Part shown: positions 15,147-25,611 of the stretch, piece after piece
How the letters are laid out: every line of letters starts with the position of its first letter
Position numbering within the stretch: the first letter of the stretch is position 1
Source of the DNA: Chitinophaga sp. MM2321
Lineage (GTDB): Bacteria > Bacteroidota > Bacteroidia > Chitinophagales > Chitinophagaceae
Length of the DNA: 64,000 nt
NCBI RefSeq assembly: GCF_964033635.1
Contig: NZ_OZ035533.1
Coordinates: 1,488,001 to 1,552,000, forward strand
Reading direction: 5' to 3'
Notes under the pieces: model-generated
Databases searched by the model: none
Told to the model about the DNA's origin: nothing
Seen by the model: the letters and a program-made list of their open reading frames with translations, nothing else
Position numbers and translations under genes: made by a program

Positions 15147-18100
15147 ATGATAAACACAGCCCGGTATTTACAGCAATATGAATCACAGGAAGCAGATGCC
15201 CGGCTGGTGATGGATGTGTTATCGATTTATCTCTGCCCGGTGGATAAGCGGGCACTATTCAATACCATTGGACAATTGACCGGCATAGGGCGGGGAAGCG
15301 CCCCGGAGGTGTCTTTCCGGCGATTGGAGGAAATCCTGGAATTTCTGGAAGAATGGGAACTGGGCGTCCTGAATGTATCGGGGTGTTTTTCCCTGATACC
15401 AGAGCTGAACTTCCTGCTGTTTCCGTTGAATATAAAGCGACCTGCATATGCGGCCCAACTGGAAAAATGGCAGTATGCGGTGCATGCATTTTATGGTAGC
15501 AGCGCCCGTTTGCAGGATTTGCAGCAATTACTCGTAGCCTATTTTGCCGGCGACCCGTTCCTACTGGCTGCGCCTATCAGAAGACTGGAGCTGGAACTGG
15601 ATGAATACCAGCCCTGGCTTTCTTATCTGTTGTATTTTCCCGCCTACGCGGATTTATTGAAACTATTCAGCGAAGAGAGTCTTAACCGGATCTTTTCTTT
15701 CGCTGTAAAATATAACCTGTTGAAAATGCCGCCGATGGATAAGCTGTTGGCTTTTCAGCAGCAGCGGTCCGGCCATTTTCCTGAGTTGCAGTTGTTGCAG
15801 GGAGATCTTCAGACACCTTTTGGAGATGTGACGGCAGATGACCTCTTTGCCAAAGCAGTGGTGTTATTGTATGAAGGAAGTCCCGATAAGGCGCTGACTG
15901 TTTTTCAACAGGGCATCAAACGTCAACGGCAATACGATAAGAAGCACAGCATTCCCGTATCGCCGCTTTTTGCTTTCTATTACGCCTATACGCTGACATT
16001 ACTGCCGGGTGAAAAGATGAATCCCATCATCACCAAAATTGTAACCGTGTATGAAAGAAAGCTGTTTCCGGCTATAACGCCAGCTATCTGCCTGTTACAT
16101 TTTCATACAGGTAAAAAGGAAAGAGCGGAGGACCAGTTACTGATCCTGCTGGAGCGGAAAGAAGGCAACCTGCTGAGTTATCTCTCTCTAATCTGTCTGC
16201 AGTTGTTTCATCCCCGGAGTAAATTGCTGTTCACCTTCAAAGTAAACGCGGGTGTATTGCTGCGCATGGGTATGGAGCATTACTACCGGTTACTGACCTA
16301 CGAATATCTTTACCTTTTCAGGAATGAAGGCTATGGCGGGTATGAAGATGAATTTCAGCAGGTGGCTACGGTGATCAGGCACCGGCCTGTATTTTCACAG
16401 ATGGAGCAGATGCCCGACTGGGAGCGGTTGCTGAACACTTTACTGGTAGCAGAAGATCATCTCACAAAAAAAGAAAAAAATGTGATTGTATCCAGGTTGA
16501 TCTACCTGGTGGACTTTGATCATTACAAGATTCAGCCGTTGTTACAAACATCGCAGGGAAATAATGAATGGAGCAGTGGCAGGAATGTATCCCTGAAAAA
16601 GCTGAAAGAAGGCAAGGCGGAAGCCATGACTGATCACGATCTGCGGATCAGCACTACTATACAGAAAGATCACTTTTATAATTATAACGGCGAATCATTT
16701 TCCTTTGATGAAAGGGTATGGGAAGAGATTGCCGGGCATCCGTTTTTATTTTCAGCAGATAATATTGCCCTCTCCGTGGAAATTACAAAAGGTGCACCGG
16801 AATTGATTGTGCAGGAAACAGGCAAAGAATATACATTCAGTACGAATATAGATGATTTTGTGAGCGATACGGTGTTTGTAAAGGAAACGCCTACACGCTT
16901 AAAAATAATCAGGCTCACAGCCCAGCAGCGCCGGCTGTTACAAACATTGCAACAGATCCCGCGGGTACCTGCCAGTGGAAAAGATAAGCTGATGCAGGTG
17001 CTGAGAAGTATCGGTGCGCATATCACGATTCATGCGGACCTGGGTGAGGGAGCTGTGAACATCCGGAAGCGCGCAGGAGATGCACGTATTGTGATCCAGT
17101 TGCTCCCACTGGGAGAAGGATTAAAGGCCGCTCTTTTTGTAAAGCCGTTTACCCTGGACCCGCCCTATTGCAAACCTGGCGCAGGTGCGCAGCATATTAT
17201 CGGTATCACCAACGGAGAACGCTGGCAGGCTGCGCGCGACCTGGAAAAGGAAAAAGCCAATGCGGCGCAGCTGATGGACATGATCCAGCAAATAGTGGCG
17301 CAGGAGTTGGTAGAAGATACCATCATTTTTGAAGACCCGTTGGATTCCCTGGAGCTGCTGGAAATTATCCGCGACCATCCTGAACTGGTGAGGGCCGAAT
17401 GGCCGGAAGGGGAGCGGTATAAAGTGAAACAACAGGCGGGCTTCTCTCACATGCATATTGCCCTGAAGGAAAAGGGCCACTGGTTTGCCTGTGACGGCGA
17501 GCTAAAGGCCGATGAACTAACCGTTCTTTCCCTGAAAGAATTACTGGATACTACGAGAACTGTCAGGAAACGCTTCTTTGCCCTGGGCAATGGTGAGTTC
17601 CTTGCATTGACTGCCGACTTACGCAAACGGCTAAACGAACTAGCCAGTATTGCCATCCATGACCGCCATTCGATCAGCATTCCGCAGTATGCGGCTCCCA
17701 TGCTGGATGAGCTGATGCAACTGTCGGGCAGCAGTCATACCGATGAAGCGTGGCGCTCCTTTACGGTGAAGCGCAATGCCGCTATGGATTTGCTGCCCAT
17801 AGTACCCGTGACCTTACAAACAACTTTACGTCCTTATCAGGAAGAGGGTTTCCGCTGGATGACGCATCTTGCGGCATGGGGCGCAGGCGCCTGCCTGGCG
17901 GATGATATGGGTCTTGGTAAAACCATCCAGGCTATTACCATGCTGCTTTACAGGGCAGCATCAGGGCCGGCGCTGGTTATCTGTCCTGCGTCGGTGATGT
18001 CCAACTGGAGCAATGAAATCGGCCGCTTTGCCCCCTCACTGAATATCGTATACCTGCACAACGGCAAGCGCGTCGCTCTCATCAACGCAGCCGGTCCCTT

Positions 18101-19199
18101 CGATGTAGTGATCACTACTTACGGATTGCTACAATCGGAAGAAAAACTGCTGGCAGCCGTGAAATGGGCCACTGTAGTGCTGGATGAAGCACATACCATT
18201 AAAAATTACCAGACCAAAACTTCGAAAGCAGCTATGTCGCTCCGCGCGGATTTTAAACTGATGCTAACGGGTACGCCTATACAAAATCATATGGGCGAAA
18301 TCTGGAACCTCTTCAACTTCCTCAACCCCGGCTTACTCGGTAGCCTGGATCATTTTAATGAACAATTCGTTTTCCCTTCCGCACGCAACCCGGAAAGCAG
18401 TGTGAAACAACACCTGAAAAAGCTGTTGGCGCCGTTTATGCTGCGTCGCACCAAAACAGCTGTATTGGATGAGTTGCCGCCAAAAACGGAGATCATTAAA
18501 CTGGTAAACCTGTCGATAGAAGAAGCCGCCTTCTATGAAGCATTGCGCCGTAAGGCTATTGAGAATATAGCCGCACATGACAGCGGTGGTGTAGGACAAC
18601 AACACATCAAAGCACTGGCGGAGATCAGCAGGCTGCGCATGGCTGCCTGTCATCCGCAAATGGTGGACGCAGAAATTAATATCGGCTCATCCAAACTAAA
18701 TGTATTCCTGGAAATCGTGCAGGAGCTGATCTCCAACAACCACCGTGCACTCGTGTTCAGCCAGTTTGTGCGGCACCTGGATCTGGTGCGGGAAGCCCTG
18801 CATCAGTTGGGCATCACTTACCTGTACCTGGATGGTGCTACGCCATTATCGCAGCGCGATACACTGGTGAAAGATTTCCAGGCGGGTAAAGGAGAATTGT
18901 TCCTGATCAGCCTGAAAGCGGGTGGCCTGGGGCTTAATCTCACTGCCGCCGACTATGTGATCCATATGGACCCATGGTGGAACCCGGCTGTAGAAGAGCA
19001 GGCATCGGACCGTGCGCACCGGATCGGGCAAACAAGACCCGTTACCATTTACAGGCTGGTGGCACAACATACCATCGAGGAAAAGATCATTGAACTCCAC
19101 AACAATAAACGCGACCTAGCGGATCATTTGCTGGAAGGCACAGACCAATCTGCCAAGCTGAATGCACGGGAGTTGATGGAACTGATAACGGAAAAATAG
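15147..19199 (+). CDS. SNF2-family DEAD/DEAH-box helicase
   Basis: A very large SNF2/Rad54-like ATPase of about 1350 residues. The N-terminal two thirds has no recognised catalytic motif and includes helical, TPR-like stretches. The C-terminal third holds the two RecA-like lobes: Walker A DDMGLGKTIQAI (encoded near 17905), DEAH at about 18184, LTGTPIQNH, and motifs V and VI in GGLGLNLTAADYV and DRAHRIGQT. These enzymes translocate on double-stranded DNA to remodel protein-DNA complexes. I prefer the ATG at 15147 (MINTARYLQQYE). The frame extends to an ATG at 15090, close to the copper-operon promoter. It is divergent from that operon and appears monocistronic. Confidence 0.92.
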   Translation: MINTARYLQQYESQEADARLVMDVLSIYLCPVDKRALFNTIGQLTGIGRGSAPEVSFRRLEEILEFLEEWELGVLNVSGCFSLIPELNFLLFPLNIKRPAYAAQLEKWQYAVHAFYGSSARLQDLQQLLVAYFAGDPFLLAAPIRRLELELDEYQPWLSYLLYFPAYADLLKLFSEESLNRIFSFAVKYNLLKMPPMDKLLAFQQQRSGHFPELQLLQGDLQTPFGDVTADDLFAKAVVLLYEGSPDKALTVFQQGIKRQRQYDKKHSIPVSPLFAFYYAYTLTLLPGEKMNPIITKIVTVYERKLFPAITPAICLLHFHTGKKERAEDQLLILLERKEGNLLSYLSLICLQLFHPRSKLLFTFKVNAGVLLRMGMEHYYRLLTYEYLYLFRNEGYGGYEDEFQQVATVIRHRPVFSQMEQMPDWERLLNTLLVAEDHLTKKEKNVIVSRLIYLVDFDHYKIQPLLQTSQGNNEWSSGRNVSLKKLKEGKAEAMTDHDLRISTTIQKDHFYNYNGESFSFDERVWEEIAGHPFLFSADNIALSVEITKGAPELIVQETGKEYTFSTNIDDFVSDTVFVKETPTRLKIIRLTAQQRRLLQTLQQIPRVPASGKDKLMQVLRSIGAHITIHADLGEGAVNIRKRAGDARIVIQLLPLGEGLKAALFVKPFTLDPPYCKPGAGAQHIIGITNGERWQAARDLEKEKANAAQLMDMIQQIVAQELVEDTIIFEDPLDSLELLEIIRDHPELVRAEWPEGERYKVKQQAGFSHMHIALKEKGHWFACDGELKADELTVLSLKELLDTTRTVRKRFFALGNGEFLALTADLRKRLNELASIAIHDRHSISIPQYAAPMLDELMQLSGSSHTDEAWRSFTVKRNAAMDLLPIVPVTLQTTLRPYQEEGFRWMTHLAAWGAGACLADDMGLGKTIQAITMLLYRAASGPALVICPASVMSNWSNEIGRFAPSLNIVYLHNGKRVALINAAGPFDVVITTYGLLQSEEKLLAAVKWATVVLDEAHTIKNYQTKTSKAAMSLRADFKLMLTGTPIQNHMGEIWNLFNFLNPGLLGSLDHFNEQFVFPSARNPESSVKQHLKKLLAPFMLRRTKTAVLDELPPKTEIIKLVNLSIEEAAFYEALRRKAIENIAAHDSGGVGQQHIKALAEISRLRMAACHPQMVDAEINIGSSKLNVFLEIVQELISNNHRALVFSQFVRHLDLVREALHQLGITYLYLDGATPLSQRDTLVKDFQAGKGELFLISLKAGGLGLNLTAADYVIHMDPWWNPAVEEQASDRAHRIGQTRPVTIYRLVAQHTIEEKIIELHNNKRDLADHLLEGTDQSAKLNARELMELITEK

Positions 19200-19204
19200 C
19201 CGCC

Positions 19205-19963
19205 CTAAAAAGGAGATGGACTAATGCTCGTCCAGCCCCCGTCGATGATGAGGCTTTGCCCCGTAATATGCCGGGCCTTATCAGATACGAGGAATAGCGC
19301 CGCGTGTGCAATATCTGCTGTATTTGCAGGTCTTCCCATGGGCGTTATTCTGGACCAGGTGCTGGTATAGCTGGGATCGTCGAGGGTGCGTTCCGTTAAG
19401 GTGGCGCCGGGAGCAATCGTGTTGACAGTAATCTTGTAAGACGATAGTTCTATCACTAAATTTTTTGCCAGCATTTCCAGGGCAGCTTTGCTCATACCGT
19501 AAGCGGCGAGGTCTTTATGCGCCTGGTGGCCGGTAACGGAGGAGGTGAACAGAATAGCGCCGCCGTGATTTTGCTTTTTCATCTGATTGGCGGCGGCCTG
19601 TGCGAGAAAGAATGAACCGCCAAGATTTACCTGCATCACCCTGGAAAAGGCTTCCGGGGTATAGGTAAGGAAGTCGCCAAACAACGTGATGCCCGCGTTG
19701 GCAATCACAATATCGATACTACCAAACCGGCTGACAGCCGTATCTACCAGTTGACCGATAAAGACCGTATCGCTGGAATCGCCTGGCATGGCTATACACA
19801 GCCCGTTTGCTGCGGTGATCTTCGCAGCTGCATTGTTTGCGAGATCCGTATCTACATCGTTCAGAATTACTGCTGTGCCTTCCATGGCCAACTGTCTGCA
19901 AATTTCAAATCCAATGCCCTGGCCTGCGCCGGTAACAATGGCCACTTTTTTATTGCCTGTCAT
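19205..19963 (-). CDS. Short-chain dehydrogenase/reductase (SDR)
   Basis: A 252-residue classical SDR. It shows the NAD(P)-binding glycine motif GAGQGIG (residues 12-18), NAG at about 89-91, and the active site Ser plus YGMSK (Tyr-x-x-x-Lys). The C-terminus has the usual IDGGW. It lies 15 bases downstream of the IlvD/Edd-type dehydratase, so the pair is probably one operon. In that context it plausibly oxidises an aldose such as arabinose, galactose or fucose to the lactone or acid that the dehydratase uses. The substrate is an inference. Confidence 0.92.
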   Translation of the reverse strand: MTGNKKVAIVTGAGQGIGFEICRQLAMEGTAVILNDVDTDLANNAAAKITAANGLCIAMPGDSSDTVFIGQLVDTAVSRFGSIDIVIANAGITLFGDFLTYTPEAFSRVMQVNLGGSFFLAQAAANQMKKQNHGGAILFTSSVTGHQAHKDLAAYGMSKAALEMLAKNLVIELSSYKITVNTIAPGATLTERTLDDPSYTSTWSRITPMGRPANTADIAHAALFLVSDKARHITGQSLIIDGGWTSISPSPF

Positions 19964-19978
19964 AACCTGATTTTTTGT

Positions 19979-21697
19979 TTAATGAGAATCTCTGGTAACC
20001 TCGCTGCCGGAGCCACCTTTGAGGAAGTCGAGGTCAGCACCGAGATGCGCCTGCTCTACATGTAGCTGGTATAACTGCACATAACCCCTGATAGCTTTGG
20101 GATAGTTGGGTAGCAGTTTTTCTTTTCTGTGGTTGATCTCTTCCATGGGGAGGTCTACATGCAGCCGCTTGCCTTGCACATCCAGCGTGATCATGTCTCC
20201 ATCCTGAAGGATGGCCAATGTGCCGCCTGCCGCGGCTTCCGGGGAAACATGCAGTACTACGGTGCCGAAGCCGGTACCACTCATACGGCCATCAGAAATA
20301 CGGACCATGTCTTTAACGCCCTTTGCCAGTAGCTTTGCAGGCAGTCCGAGGTTGCCCACTTCCGGCATGCCGGGATAACCTATGGGTCCTGCATTTTTTA
20401 ATACGAGGACACTCGTTTCATCAACATCCAACGCAGGATCGTCGATACGTCTTTTATAATCATCGATATCTTCAAACACCACCGCTTTGCCGGTATGTTG
20501 CATCAGCTCCGGACTGGCGGCTGATGGCTTAATCACAGCACCTTGTTCACAGATATTTCCTTTCAGCACTACGATACCGGAAACTGCATTAAAAGGTGTT
20601 TCCAGTGAGGAAACTACCTCTTTATTATAGTTGGGAGCATACTGGTAGTTAGTGGCAATTGTTTTACCGTTTACCGTCATACATTCTTTATGGAGATGTG
20701 GTAACAATGCATTCATTACGGCCGGTAGTCCCCCTGCATAGTAAAGGTCTTCCATGAAGTAAAGACCGGATGGCTGCAGATTGGCTATCAGCGGGATGTT
20801 GGAGGACCAGGTATCTATATCCTGTAAGTCCAGTTTCACCCCGATACGACCGGCAATAGCCAGGAGATGAATAACGAAGTTGGTGGAGCCGCCGATGGCT
20901 GCATTCACCATGATGGCATTTTCAAATGCGGCCCTGTTGAGGATATCAGATAAGCATCGGTTTTCTCTCACCATCTTTACGATCTCTATACCTGATAAAT
21001 GCGCGAGTACTTTACGGGCTGCATCAGGGGCGGGGATAGCGGCATTCTGCGGGAGGGAGAGGCCAAGGGCTTCTACCATACAGGCCATAGTGGAGGCGGT
21101 GCCCATCACGGCACAATGTCCGTCGCTGCGGCACATGCCTGCTTCGGCGAGGGCCAGCTCTTCACTCGTCATTTTGCCGGAGCGCAGTTCCTCACTGAAC
21201 CGCCATATATCGCTGGTGCCAATGCTACGGCCCATATGTCTGCCTGTAAGCATAGCGCCACCTGAAACTACTATAGACGGTATATTGACGCTACAGGCGC
21301 CCATTACCAGCGCCGGCGTGGTTTTGTCGCAACCGCACAGGAGTACCACACCATCCAGTGGATTGGCACGGATAGATTCTTCCACATCCATGCTTACCAG
21401 GTTGCGATACAACATGGCAGTAGGCTTGATCAGTGTTTCACCCAACGACATCACCGGAAATTCAAGCGGATAGCCTCCTGCCTCCAGGACGCCGCGTTTT
21501 ACCGATTCGGCGAGCTCCCGGAAGTGGGAGTTACAGGGCGTGAGTTCCGACCAGGTATTACAGATGCCTATGATTGGCTTGCCTTCCAGCTCATGCGCCG
21601 GAATGCCCTGCTTTTTGAGCCATGCACGGTATATAAATCCATCCTTACCGTCGCGGGCAAACCATTGACTGCTTCTTAATGACTGCTGCTCCATCAT
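19979..21697 (-). CDS. IlvD/Edd family sugar-acid dehydratase
   Basis: A 572-residue dehydratase of the dihydroxy-acid dehydratase / 6-phosphogluconate dehydratase superfamily. Iron-sulfur and substrate motifs are visible: GICNTWSELTPCN near residue 45, GCDKTTPA near 128, and a late ISDGRMSGT(G)FG block. The full-length N-terminus KDGFIYRAWLKKQG resembles the pentonate/hexonate dehydratases (L-arabonate, D-xylonate) more than biosynthetic IlvD. With the downstream SDR it suggests oxidative, non-phosphorylative sugar use. No ilvB/ilvC genes lie nearby, which argues against a role in branched-chain amino acid synthesis. Confidence 0.85.
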   Translation of the reverse strand: MMEQQSLRSSQWFARDGKDGFIYRAWLKKQGIPAHELEGKPIIGICNTWSELTPCNSHFRELAESVKRGVLEAGGYPLEFPVMSLGETLIKPTAMLYRNLVSMDVEESIRANPLDGVVLLCGCDKTTPALVMGACSVNIPSIVVSGGAMLTGRHMGRSIGTSDIWRFSEELRSGKMTSEELALAEAGMCRSDGHCAVMGTASTMACMVEALGLSLPQNAAIPAPDAARKVLAHLSGIEIVKMVRENRCLSDILNRAAFENAIMVNAAIGGSTNFVIHLLAIAGRIGVKLDLQDIDTWSSNIPLIANLQPSGLYFMEDLYYAGGLPAVMNALLPHLHKECMTVNGKTIATNYQYAPNYNKEVVSSLETPFNAVSGIVVLKGNICEQGAVIKPSAASPELMQHTGKAVVFEDIDDYKRRIDDPALDVDETSVLVLKNAGPIGYPGMPEVGNLGLPAKLLAKGVKDMVRISDGRMSGTGFGTVVLHVSPEAAAGGTLAILQDGDMITLDVQGKRLHVDLPMEEINHRKEKLLPNYPKAIRGYVQLYQLHVEQAHLGADLDFLKGGSGSEVTRDSH

Positions 21698-21703
21698 TTA
21701 TTG

Positions 21704-21910
21704 TGTTATGTAACTGAAATACGTGTTGAATATACAATTTATAGGACTTTTTTTATAATGAGCGGGTGTTATAAGAGGGAGATCTTTCGTCCTATCGCTG
21801 TTTTAACATGATAAGTAGGTAAATATTTTAACAGATGTTTATCATCATTGAATTAAATTTATAAAAATATTTATGGAATTTTAGTCCCATAACATCATTT
21901 GTTATGTAAC
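21704..21910. promoter_or_regulatory. Divergent promoter region with two identical TGTTATGTAAC sites
   Basis: The 11-base word TGTTATGTAAC occurs at 21704-21714, seven bases from the dehydratase start, and again at 21900-21910, 15 bases from the start of the beta-barrel gene. Its core GTTAtgTAAC is a near-palindrome, as expected of a dimeric repressor site. The second copy also forms the right arm of a 7-base inverted repeat (21888-21894 with 21900-21906). One regulator may therefore act on both divergent units. No matching regulator gene is adjacent. Confidence 0.4.
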
Positions 21911-21924
21911 CTGTAGTACCCACG

Positions 21925-24708
21925 ATGAAAAAACTATTAGCACTCATTTTTTGTTTGTCTGTTTTTAACCTGTGTTATGCCCAAAAGGCTGCTGTAAAAG
22001 GAAATGTGCTGGACACACTCAATCACGTAAAGCTCTCCAATTCTGTAGTTGCTTTGCTGCACGCAAAGGACTCGGTACTGTACAAATTTGCACGTACAAA
22101 TGAATCAGGACATTTTAATTTCAAAGACCTCACTGCCGGTAAATACCTGCTGCTGGTGACTTATCCGTCGTTTGCCGATTACGTAGAACCTTTAACGTTA
22201 TCAGATACAACGGTTGTCAGCTATGATAAAATTATGCTGACACAGAAGTCCAGACTGCTACAGGAGGTAGTGATCCAACAGAAAATAGCCGCTATCAAAA
22301 TTAAAGGTGATACCACCGAGTTTAATGCCGACAGCTACAAAACCCAGGCAAATGCTTCGGTGGAAGACCTGCTGAAAAAACTGCCTGGTATCCAGATAGA
22401 TAATAAAGGACAAATCACTGCGCAGGGAGAGACAGTTAAAAAAGTACTGGTAGATGGGGAAGAATTTTTTGGAGATGATCCCACGCTGGTCACCAAAAAT
22501 CTGCGTGCAGATATGGTTGACAAAGTACAGCTCTTTGATAAAAAGAGCGACCAGGCGAACTTTACAGGGGTAGACGATGGACAGCAATCTAAAACGATCA
22601 ACCTGAAATTAAAGGATAGCAAGAAAAACGGCTACTTTGGTAAAGTGAGTACCGGCGCCGGTACCAACGGCTACCATGATAGCCAGGCCATGCTGAATAT
22701 GTTCAAAAAGAAACAGAAAATTGCCGTCTATGGTATCGTGTCCAACACCGGGAAAACCGGTCTTAACTGGCAGGAGCAGGATAAATACGGACAAAGCATG
22801 GCCGATAACGCTGTTTCAGACGGCTCCGGTGATTTTTATATCATGGGCGGCCAGGACAACGAATTTCAGAACTGGAGCGGTAACTATAACGGGCAGGGCT
22901 ATCCGCTGGTACAGACCGGCGGCCTGCATTATAACAATAAATGGAACCAGGACAAGCAAAGCATCAACGGGAACTATAAAATGATGCAGCTGTACATGGA
23001 TGGTAACAATACGGAAGCCACCCAGTATATCCTGCCGGATACCGTTTACTACCGGAATGCCAGGGAAGAATTTAAGAACAGTATTATGCGGAACCGCATC
23101 AACGGAGGGTATGAAGTTCAGCTGGATTCTTCTTCCACCATCAACCTGCGCGTAGATGGCGGAATAGATCATAAGATCAGTAACAGCCGCTATAGCACAG
23201 CGTTTCAGGCAGAAGATAGTTCCATGGTAAACCGCAACCAACGCCTCAACTCCTCCATAGCCGATATCGGAACGCTCAACAGTAACCTGCTATGGCGCAA
23301 GAAACTAAAGAAGAAAGGCAGAACGATTTCCCTGAATATCGCTGAAAACTATAGCCGGACTAACGGCGACGGATATCTGAATTCTATAACCGAGTTTTTC
23401 CAACACGGGCTTACTGACTCCACGCAATTAACAGACCAGTATAAAACCACCAATAACGAAAATATCAGTCTCATTACCAATCTTACCTATACGGAACCAT
23501 TGTCTGCTGCTTCTTCGCTGGTGGTGAACTATGGCATCAACATCAACAACAGTCATTCGGCCAGGAACTCCTTCAATAAAGGCACAGATGGTAAATACGG
23601 GCTTCAGGACAGCATCTACAGCAATGACTATGCTTTTAATATGTTAACGCATAAAGGCGGTCTGGCCTATGCCTATATGAAAAAGAAGCTGCGGGTAAAT
23701 GTGGGAAGTAACGTAGGATTTACAGGCTACCATCAGCAGGATATGTACCACGATTTTACCCAGGAGCGTAGTTTTATGAACTGGTATCCACAGGCATCCG
23801 TAAGGTACAGTTTCAGTCAGCAACGCAGGTTCAGTTTCAATTATTACGGCAATACCCAACAACCGGGGATTAACCAGTTACAACCTTTACGGGCCAACGA
23901 AGATCCGCTGAATATCTACATCGGTAACCCTGAGCTGAAACCTTCTTTTGGAAGCACTTTCCGCCTTAACTATAGTGACTTTAAAGTATTAACTGACCGG
24001 AGTATATGGATGGGAGTATCCTATGGTACTACTTCCAATGCCATCAGCAACCGGAGTACCATTGATGAAGGGGGTAAGCGTACTACACAGTCAGTAAACG
24101 TAGACGGTAATCAGAATGCAAATGTGAACCTGAACATGGGCTGGAAGATCAAGAAAATTGATTTGAGGATCGGGTATAATATGTATGGACAGTATTATAA
24201 GAATGTCAGCTTTGTAAACTCGGAACTGAATATAACACAGAGTACCAATACTTCAGGGGGATTATATCTCTATAAATCCAAAGAAAAAAAATATGAGCAA
24301 TACCTGAATATACAGGCCAATTACAATACCAGTCAATCTTCTGTACAGAAGCAGATCCGTACCAATTACTGGACGTATAGTATTGCCCACAACCTGGATC
24401 TTTTTCTCCCCTGGAAACTGCAACTACATTCCGAAATTAATTATAGCATCAGACAAAAGACCGCTTTCTTTACCGGCAATAATAACGTGCTGCTCTGGAA
24501 TGCCTGGTTCGGGAAGAAATTCGGAAAGAAAGATGTAGTGCAGGTCAATGTGTCTATGAACGATATCCTGAATCAGAATATCGGATTCAACAGGTCTGTA
24601 AACAGTAACTACATTACGCAGAATACCTACAGTACCATCAGCCGTTTTGGTATGCTGACATTTATCTGGAACTTTAATAAAGTAGGCGGAGGAGCCACAA
24701 AAAATTAA
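21925..24708 (+). CDS. Outer membrane beta-barrel protein with carboxypeptidase-regulatory-like domain (TonB-receptor type)
   Basis: A 927-residue outer membrane protein. It has a signal peptide (MKKLLALIFCLSVFNLCYAQ), an Ig-like carboxypeptidase-regulatory domain (about 23-105), a plug-like segment with VEDLLKKLPGIQID and VKKVLVDGEEFFGDDP, then a long barrel of the OMP_b-brl_3 kind. It resembles TonB receptors but lacks an STN domain and a SusD partner. The following GLPGLI gene starts four bases after its stop, a pairing frequently seen in Bacteroidota. Cargo is unknown. Confidence 0.9.
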   Translation: MKKLLALIFCLSVFNLCYAQKAAVKGNVLDTLNHVKLSNSVVALLHAKDSVLYKFARTNESGHFNFKDLTAGKYLLLVTYPSFADYVEPLTLSDTTVVSYDKIMLTQKSRLLQEVVIQQKIAAIKIKGDTTEFNADSYKTQANASVEDLLKKLPGIQIDNKGQITAQGETVKKVLVDGEEFFGDDPTLVTKNLRADMVDKVQLFDKKSDQANFTGVDDGQQSKTINLKLKDSKKNGYFGKVSTGAGTNGYHDSQAMLNMFKKKQKIAVYGIVSNTGKTGLNWQEQDKYGQSMADNAVSDGSGDFYIMGGQDNEFQNWSGNYNGQGYPLVQTGGLHYNNKWNQDKQSINGNYKMMQLYMDGNNTEATQYILPDTVYYRNAREEFKNSIMRNRINGGYEVQLDSSSTINLRVDGGIDHKISNSRYSTAFQAEDSSMVNRNQRLNSSIADIGTLNSNLLWRKKLKKKGRTISLNIAENYSRTNGDGYLNSITEFFQHGLTDSTQLTDQYKTTNNENISLITNLTYTEPLSAASSLVVNYGININNSHSARNSFNKGTDGKYGLQDSIYSNDYAFNMLTHKGGLAYAYMKKKLRVNVGSNVGFTGYHQQDMYHDFTQERSFMNWYPQASVRYSFSQQRRFSFNYYGNTQQPGINQLQPLRANEDPLNIYIGNPELKPSFGSTFRLNYSDFKVLTDRSIWMGVSYGTTSNAISNRSTIDEGGKRTTQSVNVDGNQNANVNLNMGWKIKKIDLRIGYNMYGQYYKNVSFVNSELNITQSTNTSGGLYLYKSKEKKYEQYLNIQANYNTSQSSVQKQIRTNYWTYSIAHNLDLFLPWKLQLHSEINYSIRQKTAFFTGNNNVLLWNAWFGKKFGKKDVVQVNVSMNDILNQNIGFNRSVNSNYITQNTYSTISRFGMLTFIWNFNKVGGGATKN

Positions 24709-24712
24709 TGTC

Positions 24713-25459
24713 ATGAAGAACCTGATCTTATGGATATTGCTGATCCTCTCTACTGGTGCTGCTGCGCAACACACCACTTTTTTGCAGCAGGGGCGTATTG
24801 AATTTGAAAAGAAGCAGAACGTACACGCAATGCTGGACGAAATGTGGGCGGGAGAGGAAAGCTCCTGGAAAGAATTACAGAAGAAAGAAATGCCGAAGTT
24901 TAAGACGGCTTATTTCGACCTGTATTTTTCACAACACACCACATCCTATAAACCCGGCAGGGAAAATCCTGATAACTATAAACTCCGGGAAACACCGGGA
25001 GAAGCCAATGTAGTGTATACTGACCTGGATAATCATGAAAGTATTGCACAGAAGAAGGCATTTGAGCAACTGTTCCTGGTAAAGGATTCTGTGCGGGAGA
25101 TTAAGTGGAAGATCACGGACGAAACACGCAAGATTGCAGGTTTTGATTGCCGCCGGGCCAATGCCATTATTATGGATTCTATTTATGTAGTCGCTTTTTA
25201 TACAGATATCATCGTAACACCGGGTGGTCCGGAATCCTTTACCGGCCTTCCCGGTATGATCCTGGGACTGGCACTGCCGCATGAGCATATTACCTGGTTT
25301 GCTACCAAAGTATTGGTGGAAGATATAAAGCCCGGAACGCTGAAACCACCTGCTAAAGGGAAGGTGGTGAATAATGACCGGTTAAAGGAAGTGATGAACG
25401 GGGCGATCAAGGATTGGGGTAATTATGGCAAGGTATATATAAAAGCTATCATGCTTTAG
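24713..25459 (+). CDS. GLPGLI family protein
   Basis: A 248-residue exported protein with a signal peptide (MKNLILWILLILSTGAAAQ). The family signature appears as FTGLPGMILGLALP, preceded by the conserved AFYTDIIVTPGGPE stretch. These place it in the GLPGLI family, whose function is not established. It is the second gene of an operon with the upstream beta-barrel protein and probably acts with it at the outer membrane. Confidence 0.93.
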   Translation: MKNLILWILLILSTGAAAQHTTFLQQGRIEFEKKQNVHAMLDEMWAGEESSWKELQKKEMPKFKTAYFDLYFSQHTTSYKPGRENPDNYKLRETPGEANVVYTDLDNHESIAQKKAFEQLFLVKDSVREIKWKITDETRKIAGFDCRRANAIIMDSIYVVAFYTDIIVTPGGPESFTGLPGMILGLALPHEHITWFATKVLVEDIKPGTLKPPAKGKVVNNDRLKEVMNGAIKDWGNYGKVYIKAIML

Positions 25460-25611
25460 CTGTCTTAACGATCATTTAAAAAATTGCTATTGTGTTGATT
25501 TTCAGGTAGGGTTAACAAAACTTTATGATAATGGTTTCTTAAAGTGTCTGGTATTGGCACCAAACAGGAACCATTTTTGTTTTACTGTTAGCTGAACCAA
25601 AAATTTTAACC

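Noticed and set aside
20880..21473. 197-codon plus-strand frame inside the dehydratase gene
   Set aside because: Long, but fully antisense to a strongly conserved dehydratase; the encoded sequence is low-complexity serine/alanine-rich as expected of a shadow.
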